Shown here: positions 26,031 through 34,927 of the stretch, one piece after another | How the letters are laid out: each line of letters opens with the position of its first letter | How positions within the stretch are numbered: the first letter of the stretch is position 1 | Source of the DNA: Frankia sp. QA3 | GTDB lineage: Bacteria; Actinomycetota; Actinomycetes; Frankiales; Frankiaceae | Assembly: GCF_000262465.1 (NCBI RefSeq) | Contig: NZ_CM001489.1 | Span: forward strand, 5,494,741 to 5,558,740 | Length of the DNA stretch: 64,000 nucleotides | Reading direction: 5' to 3' | Translations under genes and position numbers: made by a program | Notes under the pieces: model-generated | Seen by the model: the letters and a program-made list of their open reading frames with translations, nothing else | Told to the model about the DNA's origin: nothing | Database searches by the model: none

Positions 26031-26794
26031 CCATCAGCCGGCTCGGCCCGAGGACGGCTGCGGGAATCCTCGCGGCCGTCCTCGGCGGTGCGGTGCTCAC
26101 GGGGTGCGGCGGCGGCGACGGCAGCCACAACGCCGCCACCGACCTCTCGCCGCAGGTCCGCAACCAGCTCGCCGCCATCGCGGGCCTCGGCCAGAGCAAG
26201 AGCACGATCGTCACCGCCGTCGGCACGAGCGTCGACATCTACAGCGCCCCCACGGACACCCAGCCGTCATCCACGCTGGCGAGCCCGAACGAGAACGGCG
26301 TCAAGCGGGTCTTTCTGGTTCAGGCCAAGATGCCCGGCTGGTGGCAGGTGATGCTGCCGGTCCAGCCCAACGGCAGCACCGGTTGGGTCAAGGCCGACCA
26401 GGTCACCGCGTCGGAAACGCCCTACCGGCTGGTCGTGTCCCGCGGTCGCCACCTGCTGCAGGTGTTCAGCGACGGCAAGCAGATCGCGCAGGAGCCGGTG
26501 GCCATCGGCACCAGCGACACGCCGACCCCGGGCGGACGCTTCTACCTCATGGAGCTGCTGCAGCCGCGCAACCCGAAGGGCCCATACGGCCCGTACGCGT
26601 TCGGCCTGAACGGTTTCTCGACATCGCTGAGCTCGTTCGAGGGCCGCAAACCGGTGATCGGCCTGCACGGCACCAACGAGCCGAAGATGATCGGCAAGGA
26701 CGTCAGCCACGGCTGCATCCGGTTGAGCAACGACGCGATCAGCCGACTGGCCCAGACCGTCCCGCTGGGCACTCCGGTCGACATCGTCGCCTGA
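26027..26794 (+). CDS. L,D-transpeptidase lipoprotein (YkuD domain)
   Basis: A 255-residue peptidoglycan cross-linking enzyme. The signal ends with lipobox LTGC (about residue 26), so it is membrane-anchored outside the cell. An SH3-like region (60-125; VDIYSAPTD, GWWQVMLP, GWVKADQV) precedes the YkuD domain (130-255) with HGTNEP and the catalytic SHGCIRLSN. ATG 26027 overlaps the stop of the secreted protein (ATGA), giving an operon of two surface proteins. Confidence 0.93.
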   Translation: MTISRLGPRTAAGILAAVLGGAVLTGCGGGDGSHNAATDLSPQVRNQLAAIAGLGQSKSTIVTAVGTSVDIYSAPTDTQPSSTLASPNENGVKRVFLVQAKMPGWWQVMLPVQPNGSTGWVKADQVTASETPYRLVVSRGRHLLQVFSDGKQIAQEPVAIGTSDTPTPGGRFYLMELLQPRNPKGPYGPYAFGLNGFSTSLSSFEGRKPVIGLHGTNEPKMIGKDVSHGCIRLSNDAISRLAQTVPLGTPVDIVA

Positions 26795-26848
26795 GTCCTC
26801 CGGTCGTCCCACCCAGACCGGTCGGCACGGTCAGACCGGTCGGCACGG

Positions 26849-27511
26849 TCAGGCCGGCTGAGGTCCCTGGTCGCCGCCGACCAGGGCAGGCCGGGCCGCG
26901 GCGGCGATCCGCAGGTCCGCGACGAACCCGCCGTACACCTCGTCCCGCTTGGCCGGATCCGCCCGCAGCACGGCGCTGGGGTGCAGCGTCGCGAGCAGCT
27001 GGGCGTTCGACCCGGGCGGGCCGGGCAGCAGCCGCCCGCGCATCCGGGTCACCCGGAACGACGGCCCGAGCAGCGACGCACCCGCCGTCGCGCCCAGCAC
27101 CACGACCAGCGACGGCCGGATGATGTTGAGCTCGGCGGCGAGCCAGGGGCGGCAGGCGGTGACGTGCCGCGCCTGCGGCGTCTGGTGGATGCGCCGGGGG
27201 CCGTTGCCCGTGCGGTAGCCGAAGTGCTTGACGGCGTTCGTCGCGTACAGCTCGGCGCGGTCCAGCCCCGCCTCGCCGAGCGCCCGGTCGAGCAGCTTGC
27301 CGGCGGGGCCGACGAACGGCTGGCCACGGCGATCCTCGACGTCTCCGGGCTGCTCCCCGACCACCACCAGCCAGGTGCGGGCCGGACCCGCGCCGAAGAC
27401 GGTCCGGGTGCCGGGCAGCTCGGCGAGGTCGCATCCCCGGCAGGCGGCGGCGGCCGCCGCGAGCGTGGGCAGATCCGCGCCAGGGGGTACCACGACGGGC
27501 TGCATGCTCAT
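26849..27511 (-). CDS. UdgX-type uracil-DNA glycosylase
   Basis: A 220-residue family 4-like UDG. Motifs: GEQPGDVEDRRGQPFVGPAG (active-site loop), NAVKHFGYRTGNGPRRIHQTP, and HPSAVLRA. The RRIH loop is the hallmark of UdgX, which covalently traps the uracil-site DNA through that His. CRGC and a third Cys (TACRPWL) supply iron-sulfur ligands, with His in KHF at the remaining position. ATG 27511 is chosen; TTG 27523 is possible. Repair function; next to a photolyase gene. Confidence 0.88.
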   Translation of the reverse strand: MSMQPVVVPPGADLPTLAAAAAACRGCDLAELPGTRTVFGAGPARTWLVVVGEQPGDVEDRRGQPFVGPAGKLLDRALGEAGLDRAELYATNAVKHFGYRTGNGPRRIHQTPQARHVTACRPWLAAELNIIRPSLVVVLGATAGASLLGPSFRVTRMRGRLLPGPPGSNAQLLATLHPSAVLRADPAKRDEVYGGFVADLRIAAAARPALVGGDQGPQPA

Positions 27512-27850
27512 CCTGAGATTCAAGCGGACGCGCCGACCTGCGGTCCTGCGGGGTCAGACGGGGTGGGCGTGGCGCGCCACACGTGGGTTGCCCTCCACAT
27601 CCCACGCGGGCGCGACCACCTCCGGCGGAGCCCGTCACTTCTCCACCGGGCTTCGAGCGGGAGATCCCTGCCCACAAACTCCCTGCCCTGTCACAAGGGT
27701 GGCCAATCCTCGCCCGGCGTACCCATCGGACCGGACAACCCGGGTGTCAGATTCGCGACACGTTTCGCGCTTGCGGCCAAGCCATCCATCCGGTAGACGA
27801 TCACCTCGATGAGGAATCCGGCCACCGGTTCGCCAGCTGCCCCGGCCACC
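27512..27850. other. 339-bp gap between udgX start and photolyase stop
   Basis: Both flanking genes are on the minus strand, so this holds the udgX promoter and any photolyase terminator. Frames here look like noncoding shadows. I see no clear hairpin or operator. Confidence 0.4.
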
Positions 27851-29272
27851 TCAGCCGCGATGGCGGGCCGCCTCGTAGCGGGCCAGCGCCTCCCGCCGCT
27901 CGGCGGCGTGGTCGACCACCGGCGCCGGATACCCCTCGGGCGGCCCGTCCGGCAGCGTCCACGGCTCGTGCACCTTCGCCCGCGGCACGTCGCGCAGCTG
28001 CGGTATCCACCGGCGTACATAGGTCCCGTCCGGGTCGTACGTGCGGCCCTGTGACACCGGGTTGAACACCCGGAAGTACGGTGCGGCGTCGGTACCGGTA
28101 CCGGCCGTCCACTGCCAGCCGTGATGGTTCGACGCCAGGTCGCCGTCGACCAGATGGTCGAGGAACCACCGCGCCCCGTGGGTCCAGTGGACGTGCAGGT
28201 CCTTGCACACGAACGACGCCTCGATCAGGCGGACCCGGTTGGGCACCCAGCCCTCGGCGAACAGCTGGCGCATGCCCGCGTCGACGATGGGGAACCCCGT
28301 GTTGCCCCACTTCCAGGCCTCGAATCCGGCCCCCGGCGGCTCATATGCCATGTCGGCCAGCGCGTCGGTCAGGTCCGCGCGAGCGGACGCGGGGTTCGCC
28401 GCGAGCACGTCGGCGTAGAACTCCCGCCACGCCAGCTCCGACCGGAACTTCTCGACGTCACGCTCCCGGTCTCCGGACTGCTCCATACCGCCGGACGACC
28501 TCGAGGCGGCGGACGACCTCGAGGCGGGGGAGCCGGTGACCCGGTCGAGCTCGGCGAGGACGGTCCGCGGATGGATGCAGCCGTACTTCAGGTAGGGCGA
28601 CAGCCTCGAGGTGGTGTCCTCCCCGGGCACGTCGCGCCGCTCGGCATAGCCATCCAGCGAGCCGTGCAGGAACTCGGCGAGCCGCTCGCGCGCGGCCTTC
28701 TCGCCCGCCGCGGGCAGCCGGGTACCGCCGAGGTCCGGATCGGCCGGGATGTCGTCGGAGGGTAGCCGCGCCCAGCGGACCCCGTCCGGCTCAGCGATCG
28801 GGCGGCGCCAGCCGTGCTCCTTCCATGCCCGGTAGAACGGGGTGTAGACGCGAAACGGCGTTCCGCCCGCCGTGGACAGCCGGCCCGGCGCTACGGCGTA
28901 CGGCGACCCGGTCCGGACGAGCTCCCGGCCGTCGGCGCGCAGCGCCCGCTCGACCTCGCTGTCGCGGCGGCGCCCGTAGGGCCCGTAGTCCGCGGCGATG
29001 TGCACCTGGCGCGCGTCGACGGCCCGCGCGACCGCGGGGACGACGTCCACCGGATCGCCCACCCGCACGCACAGCCGGCCACCAAGCTGCTCGTCCAGCT
29101 CCCGCAGGCAGCGGTGCAGGAAGGCGAGCCGGACCGGACCGGCCGGGCTGCGCAGCACGTCGTCGAGGACGAACAGCACCAGCACCTCGTCGACCCCGTG
29201 CGCCGCCGCGCGCAGCGCCGGGTTGTCACTCAGTCGCAGATCCCGCCGCAGCCAGCAGACCGACACCGTCAT
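27851..29272 (-). CDS. phr: Deoxyribodipyrimidine photolyase
   Basis: A 473-residue class I CPD photolyase using FADH- and blue light to split pyrimidine dimers. The antenna domain opens SVCWLRRDLRLSDNPALRAA. The FAD domain has TSRLSPYLKYGCIHPRTVL, ELAWREFYADVL, KWGNTGFPIVDAGMRQL, VHWTHGARWFLDHLVDGDLASNHHGWQW and YFRVFNP. An insertion GSPASRSSAASRSSGG sits before the FAD-binding helices and includes a short direct repeat. ATG at 29272. Confidence 0.95.
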   Translation of the reverse strand: MTVSVCWLRRDLRLSDNPALRAAAHGVDEVLVLFVLDDVLRSPAGPVRLAFLHRCLRELDEQLGGRLCVRVGDPVDVVPAVARAVDARQVHIAADYGPYGRRRDSEVERALRADGRELVRTGSPYAVAPGRLSTAGGTPFRVYTPFYRAWKEHGWRRPIAEPDGVRWARLPSDDIPADPDLGGTRLPAAGEKAARERLAEFLHGSLDGYAERRDVPGEDTTSRLSPYLKYGCIHPRTVLAELDRVTGSPASRSSAASRSSGGMEQSGDRERDVEKFRSELAWREFYADVLAANPASARADLTDALADMAYEPPGAGFEAWKWGNTGFPIVDAGMRQLFAEGWVPNRVRLIEASFVCKDLHVHWTHGARWFLDHLVDGDLASNHHGWQWTAGTGTDAAPYFRVFNPVSQGRTYDPDGTYVRRWIPQLRDVPRAKVHEPWTLPDGPPEGYPAPVVDHAAERREALARYEAARHRG

Positions 29273-29391
29273 GCGAGCGGACGCTAGCCGGTCGACCGCC
29301 CCTCGCCGCGGCGCGGGGCGGCGAACGCGGAGGACCCGCCGATCTATAGCTGTGCGTCATCGAAAGATTACTGTGAGCTTATGATTGCCGG

Positions 29392-30519
29392 GTGCAGGTG
29401 ACCGTCGCCATCGCGTGGGATCGCGGTTTCTCGGATGCCTGGTCCCGCATCGCGGAAACCGGGCCGAAGATCGGGGTCTTCCTCACGATCTGCGTGCTCG
29501 GCGGCCTGCTGGTCCGGGTCGGGGCACGGCTGCTGACCGCCCTGGCGATCCGGCTGGGGATCGACCGGGCCCTGGACCGATCCGGCCTGCCGGCCCTGCT
29601 GCGCCGGCCGGCGGCGGATGTCCGCACGGGCGCGGTGCGGGTGCTGACCGGCCTCGGCCTGCTCACGGTGCTGCGCGTCGCCGTGGGTGTCTTCGGCCCG
29701 AGCGCCGCCGAGGACACCGTCACCGAGCTGCTCGCGCTGCTGCTGCACACCATGCTCGCAACCGTGATCATCGCGATCGGGGTCAGCCTCGCCCGGCTCG
29801 CCCGTACCTTCGTGCACGAGGCGCTGCGGGAACTCAGTTATGCGCACGCGGCCGGCAACACGGTGGCCGCCGTACTCGTGATCACATTCGGCAAGGCCGG
29901 GCTCGACGAGGTGGGCCTCGCGACCTCCGTCACGACCCCCCTGCTCTGGGCCATCCTCGCCACCCTGACCGGGGTGATCGTGGTCGGAGTGGGCGGGGGC
30001 CTCGTCCGACCCATGCAGCTGCGCTGGGAGGAGATCCTCGAACACGCCGAGGACACCGCCGCCCAGGCCCGGCTGACCTGGCGCGCACGCCACACCGACC
30101 CCGCCGAGACCGACCCCGCCGAGACCGACCCCACCGCCGCCGACCTCACCGCCGCCGACCTCACCGCCGCGGACCTCACCGCCGCGGACCTCACCGCCGC
30201 GGAAGGCGCGGACGTCGACGCCACCGGCCCGACGACCAACGAGCCGACGGCCAACGAGCCGACGGCCAACGAGCCGCCCGCCGACCCGGACGTGCCGGTC
30301 GAACCGGATCCGGCCGGGGGCCCGGTGTCGCCGTCAATCCCGGTCCCGACGCCGGGAGCGGTTGCGGCCACCACGCCCCGTCCGTCCATCCCACCGCCGG
30401 GCGAACAGGCCCCCCTCGAACCCGCCGCGCCCGACCGGACCTCGGCATCCGCCTCCTCGCCACGGCCGAACGGCCCGCCCCGGCCCGCCGACGGGCCCCC
30501 GCCGGAGGGACCCCCGTAA
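29392..30519 (+). CDS. Mechanosensitive-channel-like membrane protein with repeat-rich tail
   Basis: A 375-residue protein. Four hydrophobic helices lie in residues 25-215 (GVFLTICVLGGLLVRVGARLL; VLTGLGLLTVLRVAVGVF; LLLHTMLATVIIAIGVSLARL; LLWAILATLTGVIVVGVGGGL), resembling the conserved TM-helix proteins related to small mechanosensitive channels, without the MscS beta domain. The C-terminal ~150 residues are hydrophilic repeats: AADLT x4, DPAET x2, NEPTA x3, then Pro-rich. GTG 29392 (or GTG 29398) is the start. Channel function is inference. Confidence 0.65.
   Translation: MQVTVAIAWDRGFSDAWSRIAETGPKIGVFLTICVLGGLLVRVGARLLTALAIRLGIDRALDRSGLPALLRRPAADVRTGAVRVLTGLGLLTVLRVAVGVFGPSAAEDTVTELLALLLHTMLATVIIAIGVSLARLARTFVHEALRELSYAHAAGNTVAAVLVITFGKAGLDEVGLATSVTTPLLWAILATLTGVIVVGVGGGLVRPMQLRWEEILEHAEDTAAQARLTWRARHTDPAETDPAETDPTAADLTAADLTAADLTAADLTAAEGADVDATGPTTNEPTANEPTANEPPADPDVPVEPDPAGGPVSPSIPVPTPGAVAATTPRPSIPPPGEQAPLEPAAPDRTSASASSPRPNGPPRPADGPPPEGPP
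30093..30285 (+). repeat. Three 15-bp repeat families in one tail
   Basis: Consecutive arrays of 15-bp units encoding TDPAE/DPAET, AADLT (unit ACCGCCGCGGACCTC, about five copies with silent changes) and NEPTA (three copies). All keep the reading frame. Confidence 0.9.
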
Positions 30520-30626
30520 CCTGTGGCTCGTTCCCGCCTCTACCGTCACGCAGGGACCAGTGGGTGTGCGTTAGGCGAACTACGGCGCGTTCGGCCCCTG
30601 GGTGGGGCACTCTGGGAGAGGACGGG

Positions 30627-30683
30627 ATGTCAACGCCGGTCATCGACCTGAACCGCCCGTACCACCCGGACCCGGACACCTGA
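30627..30683 (+). CDS. Possible 18-residue small protein
   Basis: ATG 30627 behind GGAGAGGACGGG opens MSTPVIDLNRPYHPDPDT and stops at 30683. The ribosome site is better than that of the next gene. The stop lies in a 13-bp direct repeat CCCGGACACCTGA (two copies, 30671-30696). It may be a leader peptide of the following gene or a remnant. Confidence 0.35.
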   Translation: MSTPVIDLNRPYHPDPDT

Positions 30684-30728
30684 CCCGGACACCTGACCCA
30701 GCCAGGAGACCCGCCGATCGATCTCCAC

Positions 30729-31139
30729 ATGACCGATCTTCGCGGCAGGAACCTCATCAACGTCACGAGTGGCGAGCGGAGGGACATCTCGGTGGAGGAG
30801 CTCTCGGACATGGAGCGTTCCCGGCTGCTCCTCGGCTGGCTGGCGGCGCGGCGCGCGGTGGACAACTGTCTGTCGGACCTGCTCGCCGCCGGTCCCGCGG
30901 GAGAACGTCGGGTGCGCGAGTCGCTGGCGCTCGTGGACGACCTGGAAAGTCGCGCCCAGGAGGCGTTCGACCGCTACCGCACCGCCGCGGAGAGCACCTC
31001 GGCTCCCCCGCCGCGTCCGGCGGGCCGCTGGTCGCCGCCGGCCACGGCGGAGCGCCCCCGCCTCAATGTGGTCCGCGCCCCGGAAGGCGACCTCGCTCGC
31101 AGCAGTTCCAACACGAAGAGTAATCACCGGCACCGGTGA
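30729..31139 (+). CDS. Hypothetical helical protein
   Basis: A 136-residue protein I do not recognise. Residues 1-25 (LRGRNLINVTSGERRDISVEEL) look like a beta strand and turn. Residues 26-85 are predicted helical and heptad-like (MERSRLLLGWLAARRAVDNCLSDLLAA, RRVRESLALVDDLESRAQEAFDRY). The tail is Pro/Arg-rich and disordered. No signal peptide or membrane helix. ATG 30729 has a weak AGGAG 16 bases upstream. It precedes the esterase gene by 27 bases and may share its transcript. Confidence 0.5.
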   Translation: MTDLRGRNLINVTSGERRDISVEELSDMERSRLLLGWLAARRAVDNCLSDLLAAGPAGERRVRESLALVDDLESRAQEAFDRYRTAAESTSAPPPRPAGRWSPPATAERPRLNVVRAPEGDLARSSSNTKSNHRHR

Positions 31140-31166
31140 CGCCCGGTCCGCTACAGGCGGGCCAGA

Positions 31167-32318
31167 ATGGCCATCGTGCCGGCCGTTCGTCGCCGCCGCG
31201 TCACCGCGGTCTGGCTCCTCACCTTCCTACTCCCCGCGCTACTGACCGTCACCAGCTGTAGCGGGCTGAGTGGAACCCGCCGAGGCAATGTGGTCCCCGG
31301 GGCCACCCCGACCGCGCCGCCGACCACCGGACCGGACGCGTTCGAGCAATCCGGCCGCGGCATGCCGATCCGGATCACGCTGCCGCCGCCCGGCACACCC
31401 CGGCCGTACCCACTGATCGTGGCGCTGCACAGCCTGCACTACGACGGCACCGACCCCAAGGCGCACTGGGATCTCGACGGCCTCGCCCGCGCCGCGGGCC
31501 TCGCCGTCGTCTACCCGGACGGCATCGGCAAGGCCTGGAACGCCGGGACATGCTGCGATACCGCGAAGATCAACAGCATGGACGACGTCGGCTGGTTGCG
31601 CGCGCTGATCGCTCACCTGAGCGAGAACTACCCGATCGACCGTACGCGGGTCAGTCTGATCGGCCTGTCCAACGGCGGCATGCTCGCCTACCGGTACGCC
31701 TGCGAGCACGGCGACGAACTCGCGGGCATCGCCGTGGTCGCGGCGAGCCGGCAGGTGGCGCAGTGCCAGCCGGCGGCGCCGCTGACCGTCGTCGTCGTGC
31801 ACGGCGGTGCCGACGGTCACGTCCCCTACCTCGGCTCGCAGTGGTCACCCGTGCTGCAGACGGCGATCACCCCGGTCGAGGAGAGCATGGCGCCGTTCCG
31901 CGCGGTGGACCACTGCCCGCTGCCCAGCCAGCCCGGCGACACCATCCTCACCGACTCCACCGGGGTGCCCTGGCACGCCGAGGCTCCGCCCACGGCCCTG
32001 TCCGCCGGGCAGCAGCCCGCACCCGCGGCGTCCACACCCCAGCCCGGGGCGCCGACGCCGGTGCCCGGACCTTCTACACCGGTACCCGACGGTCTGGCCG
32101 CCCCCGCCGGCCCCCCGGCCGCACCGGTGACGACCGGGCCGGTGGCCGTCCGCAGGGAGGCCCGGTGCGCATCCTCGGCCCGGGTCGTCCAGTTCCTGAT
32201 GCCCTCGATGGGCCACGGCTGGCCGCCCGCCGCCGGACCGAACTCGTTCGCCACCAGCGGGGTGATCTGGAACCTGCTCGCGCCGGCGCGGTCCGCCCAC
32301 CCCGGGCCCCGGATGTGA
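31167..32318 (+). CDS. LpqC/feruloyl-esterase-like alpha/beta hydrolase lipoprotein
   Basis: A 383-residue exported esterase of the PHB-depolymerase/CE1 type. Signal and lipobox LLTVTSC place it on the outer face of the membrane. Nucleophile motif GLSNGGM near residue 172, Asp in HGGADGHVPY, and His in PSMGHGWP near the end form the triad. Cys-rich NAGTCCD is typical. About 60 Pro/Ala-rich residues are inserted between the Asp and the His, which is unusual. ATG 31167; the substrate ester is unknown. Confidence 0.85.
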   Translation: MAIVPAVRRRRVTAVWLLTFLLPALLTVTSCSGLSGTRRGNVVPGATPTAPPTTGPDAFEQSGRGMPIRITLPPPGTPRPYPLIVALHSLHYDGTDPKAHWDLDGLARAAGLAVVYPDGIGKAWNAGTCCDTAKINSMDDVGWLRALIAHLSENYPIDRTRVSLIGLSNGGMLAYRYACEHGDELAGIAVVAASRQVAQCQPAAPLTVVVVHGGADGHVPYLGSQWSPVLQTAITPVEESMAPFRAVDHCPLPSQPGDTILTDSTGVPWHAEAPPTALSAGQQPAPAASTPQPGAPTPVPGPSTPVPDGLAAPAGPPAAPVTTGPVAVRREARCASSARVVQFLMPSMGHGWPPAAGPNSFATSGVIWNLLAPARSAHPGPRM

Positions 32319-32330
32319 CGGCCGGCGAGG

Positions 32331-34235
32331 TCAGGCCACCGGAGAGAACGACGCGCGCAAGGCGCCCATCAGCGTGTTCAGCGTCGCAGCAGCGCTCGTG
32401 GACACCCTCGCGATGAGCACGTAGACGGCCCCCGCCGCGGAGACCGTCCGCATCAGGTAGGACACGCGCTGACCCTCGCGGTCATAGGAGCCGGCAAGCT
32501 CCTGGGTCGGCTGGCCGCTGGTGTCCGTCGCCGGGCCTGAACGCTCCTTCGTCAGCCCCGAGACCGCGTCGAACTCGCCCGCCTGGACCTGACTGAGCGC
32601 CGCTGCCGGGTCGGCGCCCGCGATCCTGGCGACTCCGATCATCTGCGGGCCGTACTCCGAGACGGTGCCGGGCTCCCCGTAGAAGATGCCGGTGTTGTCG
32701 CGACGCTGCTTCCACACCGGCGGATGGGAGAAAGTCGCCTTCTGCAGCGGGTCGGTGTAGGGGGCCCAGTCCGCCGGCACGGCGATCTGGCCCGTAGCCG
32801 GCTGGTCGGTGCTCGGGGCGGCGGAGGCACCCGCGCCGGGCGCCGCCGGCCCGGCGGACGCGGCGGAGGCCGACGGGGACGGCGTGGTGGCCGTGGCGGT
32901 GCGGCCGCTGGGGCGCACCTTCTCCCACACGACGCCGGCGCCGACCCCCACCCCGAGCGCGACCGCCAGCACCACCAGCGCCACGCCGAGGCGGTGCAGG
33001 AAGGACATGGAGTCGGCACCGCCACCACCCCGGCGGTCGTCGAGCTCGTCGACCTCGTCGAGGTCGCTGACGTCATCGGGCTCGGGGAAGTCGCGTTCCA
33101 TGGCCGCCGTGAGGGGACCACCCGCACGGCGCGGCGCGGGAGACCGGTCGCTACCCGGACGATGCGGCCCGGTCCGCTTCCTGATCATGGTAGGCGGAGA
33201 GTCCAGCGACTGGTCGCCCTCCCGACCGGCGATGGCGCCGCCGACGCCGGTCCGTCCCGGCCCACCCGACCGCTGCGGGCGGGACGGGCGTGCCGGAGCT
33301 CCGAGCCGGTCGGCGCGACCCGGGTCGGCGCGGTCGCCGCCGCCGGAACCCGGCGGCGGCCGGCCGGAGCGCGGCCGGTCGAGGCGGGGGTCCTCGGTTC
33401 CCGCAGGGGCCGCGAAGCGCGCCCGCGCGCCAGTGCCCCCAGGCCCGCCATCGGTCCCGGCACGGCCTGCCCGCCCGCCAGCACCGGGCGCCGCGCCGCC
33501 GGCCGGGCCATCGGCGGCCCCGAACCCCGGCGGGGTCGTCCGATCCCGCGGACCGGCGTCACCAGGGCGGCCGGGCCGTCCCGTCCGTTCCCCGCCGACG
33601 GCCGGATAGCCCTGTCCGCCGGTGGCGGCCGGCCGCGACCGCACGACCGCGTGCCGGCCCGTGTCCCCGGTGGGGGCACCCGGCCGTGCCGCCGGGCCGG
33701 TAGCGTCGCCTGTTGTGCGTCGCCCGCCGGCCGGCGGGACGAGAGCCCTGCGGGTGGAGGTGCCGGTGTCCCGGGGCAGGCCCGAGGCATCACCGGCCCG
33801 CGGCGCGCGCGGTCCCGCCGGTCCCGCCGGTCCTGGCGAGCCGGGCGGTCCCGGCGGCCAGGCCCGGTCCCGATCGGGGCCCGGACCGCTGTCCCGGCTG
33901 TCCCGGCTGTCCCGGCTGTCTCGGCCCTGCGGGCGGCCCCGACCGTAGGGATCGTCTCCCGGGCCGTCCGCAGACCCGAATCCGCCGCTCACGCCCCCGG
34001 GGAGATAGGACCCGGTCGGCGGGCCGGCAGGGTAGTAGGGTCCGGTGTCCGCTCCATAGCCCGCCGCGGGCAGCCGATCACCATGGCCGCCGGGGGCGGG
34101 CGGACCGCCATAACCTGCGGGGGCTTGATCGGCCGGAGGGTAGGGCCCGCCCGGCGGGAGGTTTCCCCCGGGCCGACGGTAGGCGGGCTGGCGGTGGTCA
34201 TCGTCCCATTCGGCCCGTCGCGCACCGTCCGTCAC
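32331..34235 (-). CDS. Pro/Gly-rich membrane protein with extracellular domain
   Basis: A 634-residue single-pass protein. Residues 1-400 are low-complexity Gly/Pro/Arg (with RDSRDSRDS repeats) and presumably cytosolic. An acidic stretch EPDDVSDLDEVDELDD precedes one helix (LGVALVVLAVALGVGVGAGVVW, about 445-466). A Ser/Pro linker and a ~150-residue outer domain follow (WAPYTDPLQKATFSHPPVW, GAVYVLIARVSTSAAATLNTLMGAL), which resembles actinobacterial serine/arginine-repeat or kinase-tail domains. GTG 34235 has GGAGG seven bases upstream. Function unknown. Convergent with the esterase. Confidence 0.65.
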   Translation of the reverse strand: MTDGARRAEWDDDHRQPAYRRPGGNLPPGGPYPPADQAPAGYGGPPAPGGHGDRLPAAGYGADTGPYYPAGPPTGSYLPGGVSGGFGSADGPGDDPYGRGRPQGRDSRDSRDSRDSGPGPDRDRAWPPGPPGSPGPAGPAGPRAPRAGDASGLPRDTGTSTRRALVPPAGGRRTTGDATGPAARPGAPTGDTGRHAVVRSRPAATGGQGYPAVGGERTGRPGRPGDAGPRDRTTPPGFGAADGPAGGAAPGAGGRAGRAGTDGGPGGTGARARFAAPAGTEDPRLDRPRSGRPPPGSGGGDRADPGRADRLGAPARPSRPQRSGGPGRTGVGGAIAGREGDQSLDSPPTMIRKRTGPHRPGSDRSPAPRRAGGPLTAAMERDFPEPDDVSDLDEVDELDDRRGGGGADSMSFLHRLGVALVVLAVALGVGVGAGVVWEKVRPSGRTATATTPSPSASAASAGPAAPGAGASAAPSTDQPATGQIAVPADWAPYTDPLQKATFSHPPVWKQRRDNTGIFYGEPGTVSEYGPQMIGVARIAGADPAAALSQVQAGEFDAVSGLTKERSGPATDTSGQPTQELAGSYDREGQRVSYLMRTVSAAGAVYVLIARVSTSAAATLNTLMGALRASFSPVA

Positions 34236-34423
34236 CAGACGACCTCCGATCCCGAGCCCCCGCACGCATTCGTTCGTCCCACCGGTGTACCACGGAGTTG
34301 CCGGCACGTAGCGCGCGCCTAGTTGACAACAGCCCGCCAGGGGCATAGAGGCCGGGTCGGATATCACCGACCTGCAGCGATATCCTCCCATGGCGCACCG
34401 GGCGCCTGATGGGGGGACCGTCG

Positions 34424-34819
34424 ATGAAGGGCTTCAAGCAGTTCCTGATGCGAGGGAACGTGGTCGACCTCGCGGTCGCCGTGGTGATCGGCACCGCCTT
34501 CACCGCTGTGGTGACGTCCCTGGTGAAGACCATCTTCACCCCGCTGATCGCGGCGATCTTCGGCAAGCCGGACTTCTCGGCCCTCACGTTCACGGTTAAC
34601 GGCAGCGTGTTTCGCTACGGCGAGTTCATCAACAGCGTCGTCGCCTTCCTCTCCGTGGCGACCGTGATCTACTTCGTCGTGGTGCTCCCCCTGAAGACCA
34701 TCAACGACCGGCGCGCCCGGGGCCAGGTCCCGCCCGAGGAGGACCCGGTGCTGACCGATGAGGCACGCCTGCTCACCGAGATTCGTGATCTACTGGCGGA
34801 ACGCCGTCCCACCTCCTGA
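34424..34819 (+). CDS. mscL: Large-conductance mechanosensitive channel
   Basis: A 131-residue MscL, opened by membrane tension to release solutes during osmotic downshock. KGFKQFLMRGNVVDLAVAVVIGTAFTAVVTSLV is the N-terminal helix and pore-lining TM1. YGEFINSVVAFLSVATVIYFVVVLPL is TM2, and LTEIRDLLAERR is the C-terminal bundle helix. ATG 34424 follows a GGGGGG ribosome site; ATG 34409 is less likely. Single gene. Confidence 0.96.
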   Translation: MKGFKQFLMRGNVVDLAVAVVIGTAFTAVVTSLVKTIFTPLIAAIFGKPDFSALTFTVNGSVFRYGEFINSVVAFLSVATVIYFVVVLPLKTINDRRARGQVPPEEDPVLTDEARLLTEIRDLLAERRPTS

Positions 34820-34927
34820 GTCGGTCGACACCGGAGGGACTCCGCACCGGTCCATCCTGTCGATCGCTTACCCGAACGTTGGTCGGCATTCAGGAATCGC
34901 TCAGGCTCGCAAGGGAAAGTGCCTACC

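Noticed and set aside
24839..26794. Single 651-residue fusion reading into the L,D-transpeptidase
   Set aside because: The frame passes through the secreted-protein gene out of phase; the transpeptidase has its own ATG in an ATGA overlap and a proper lipoprotein signal.
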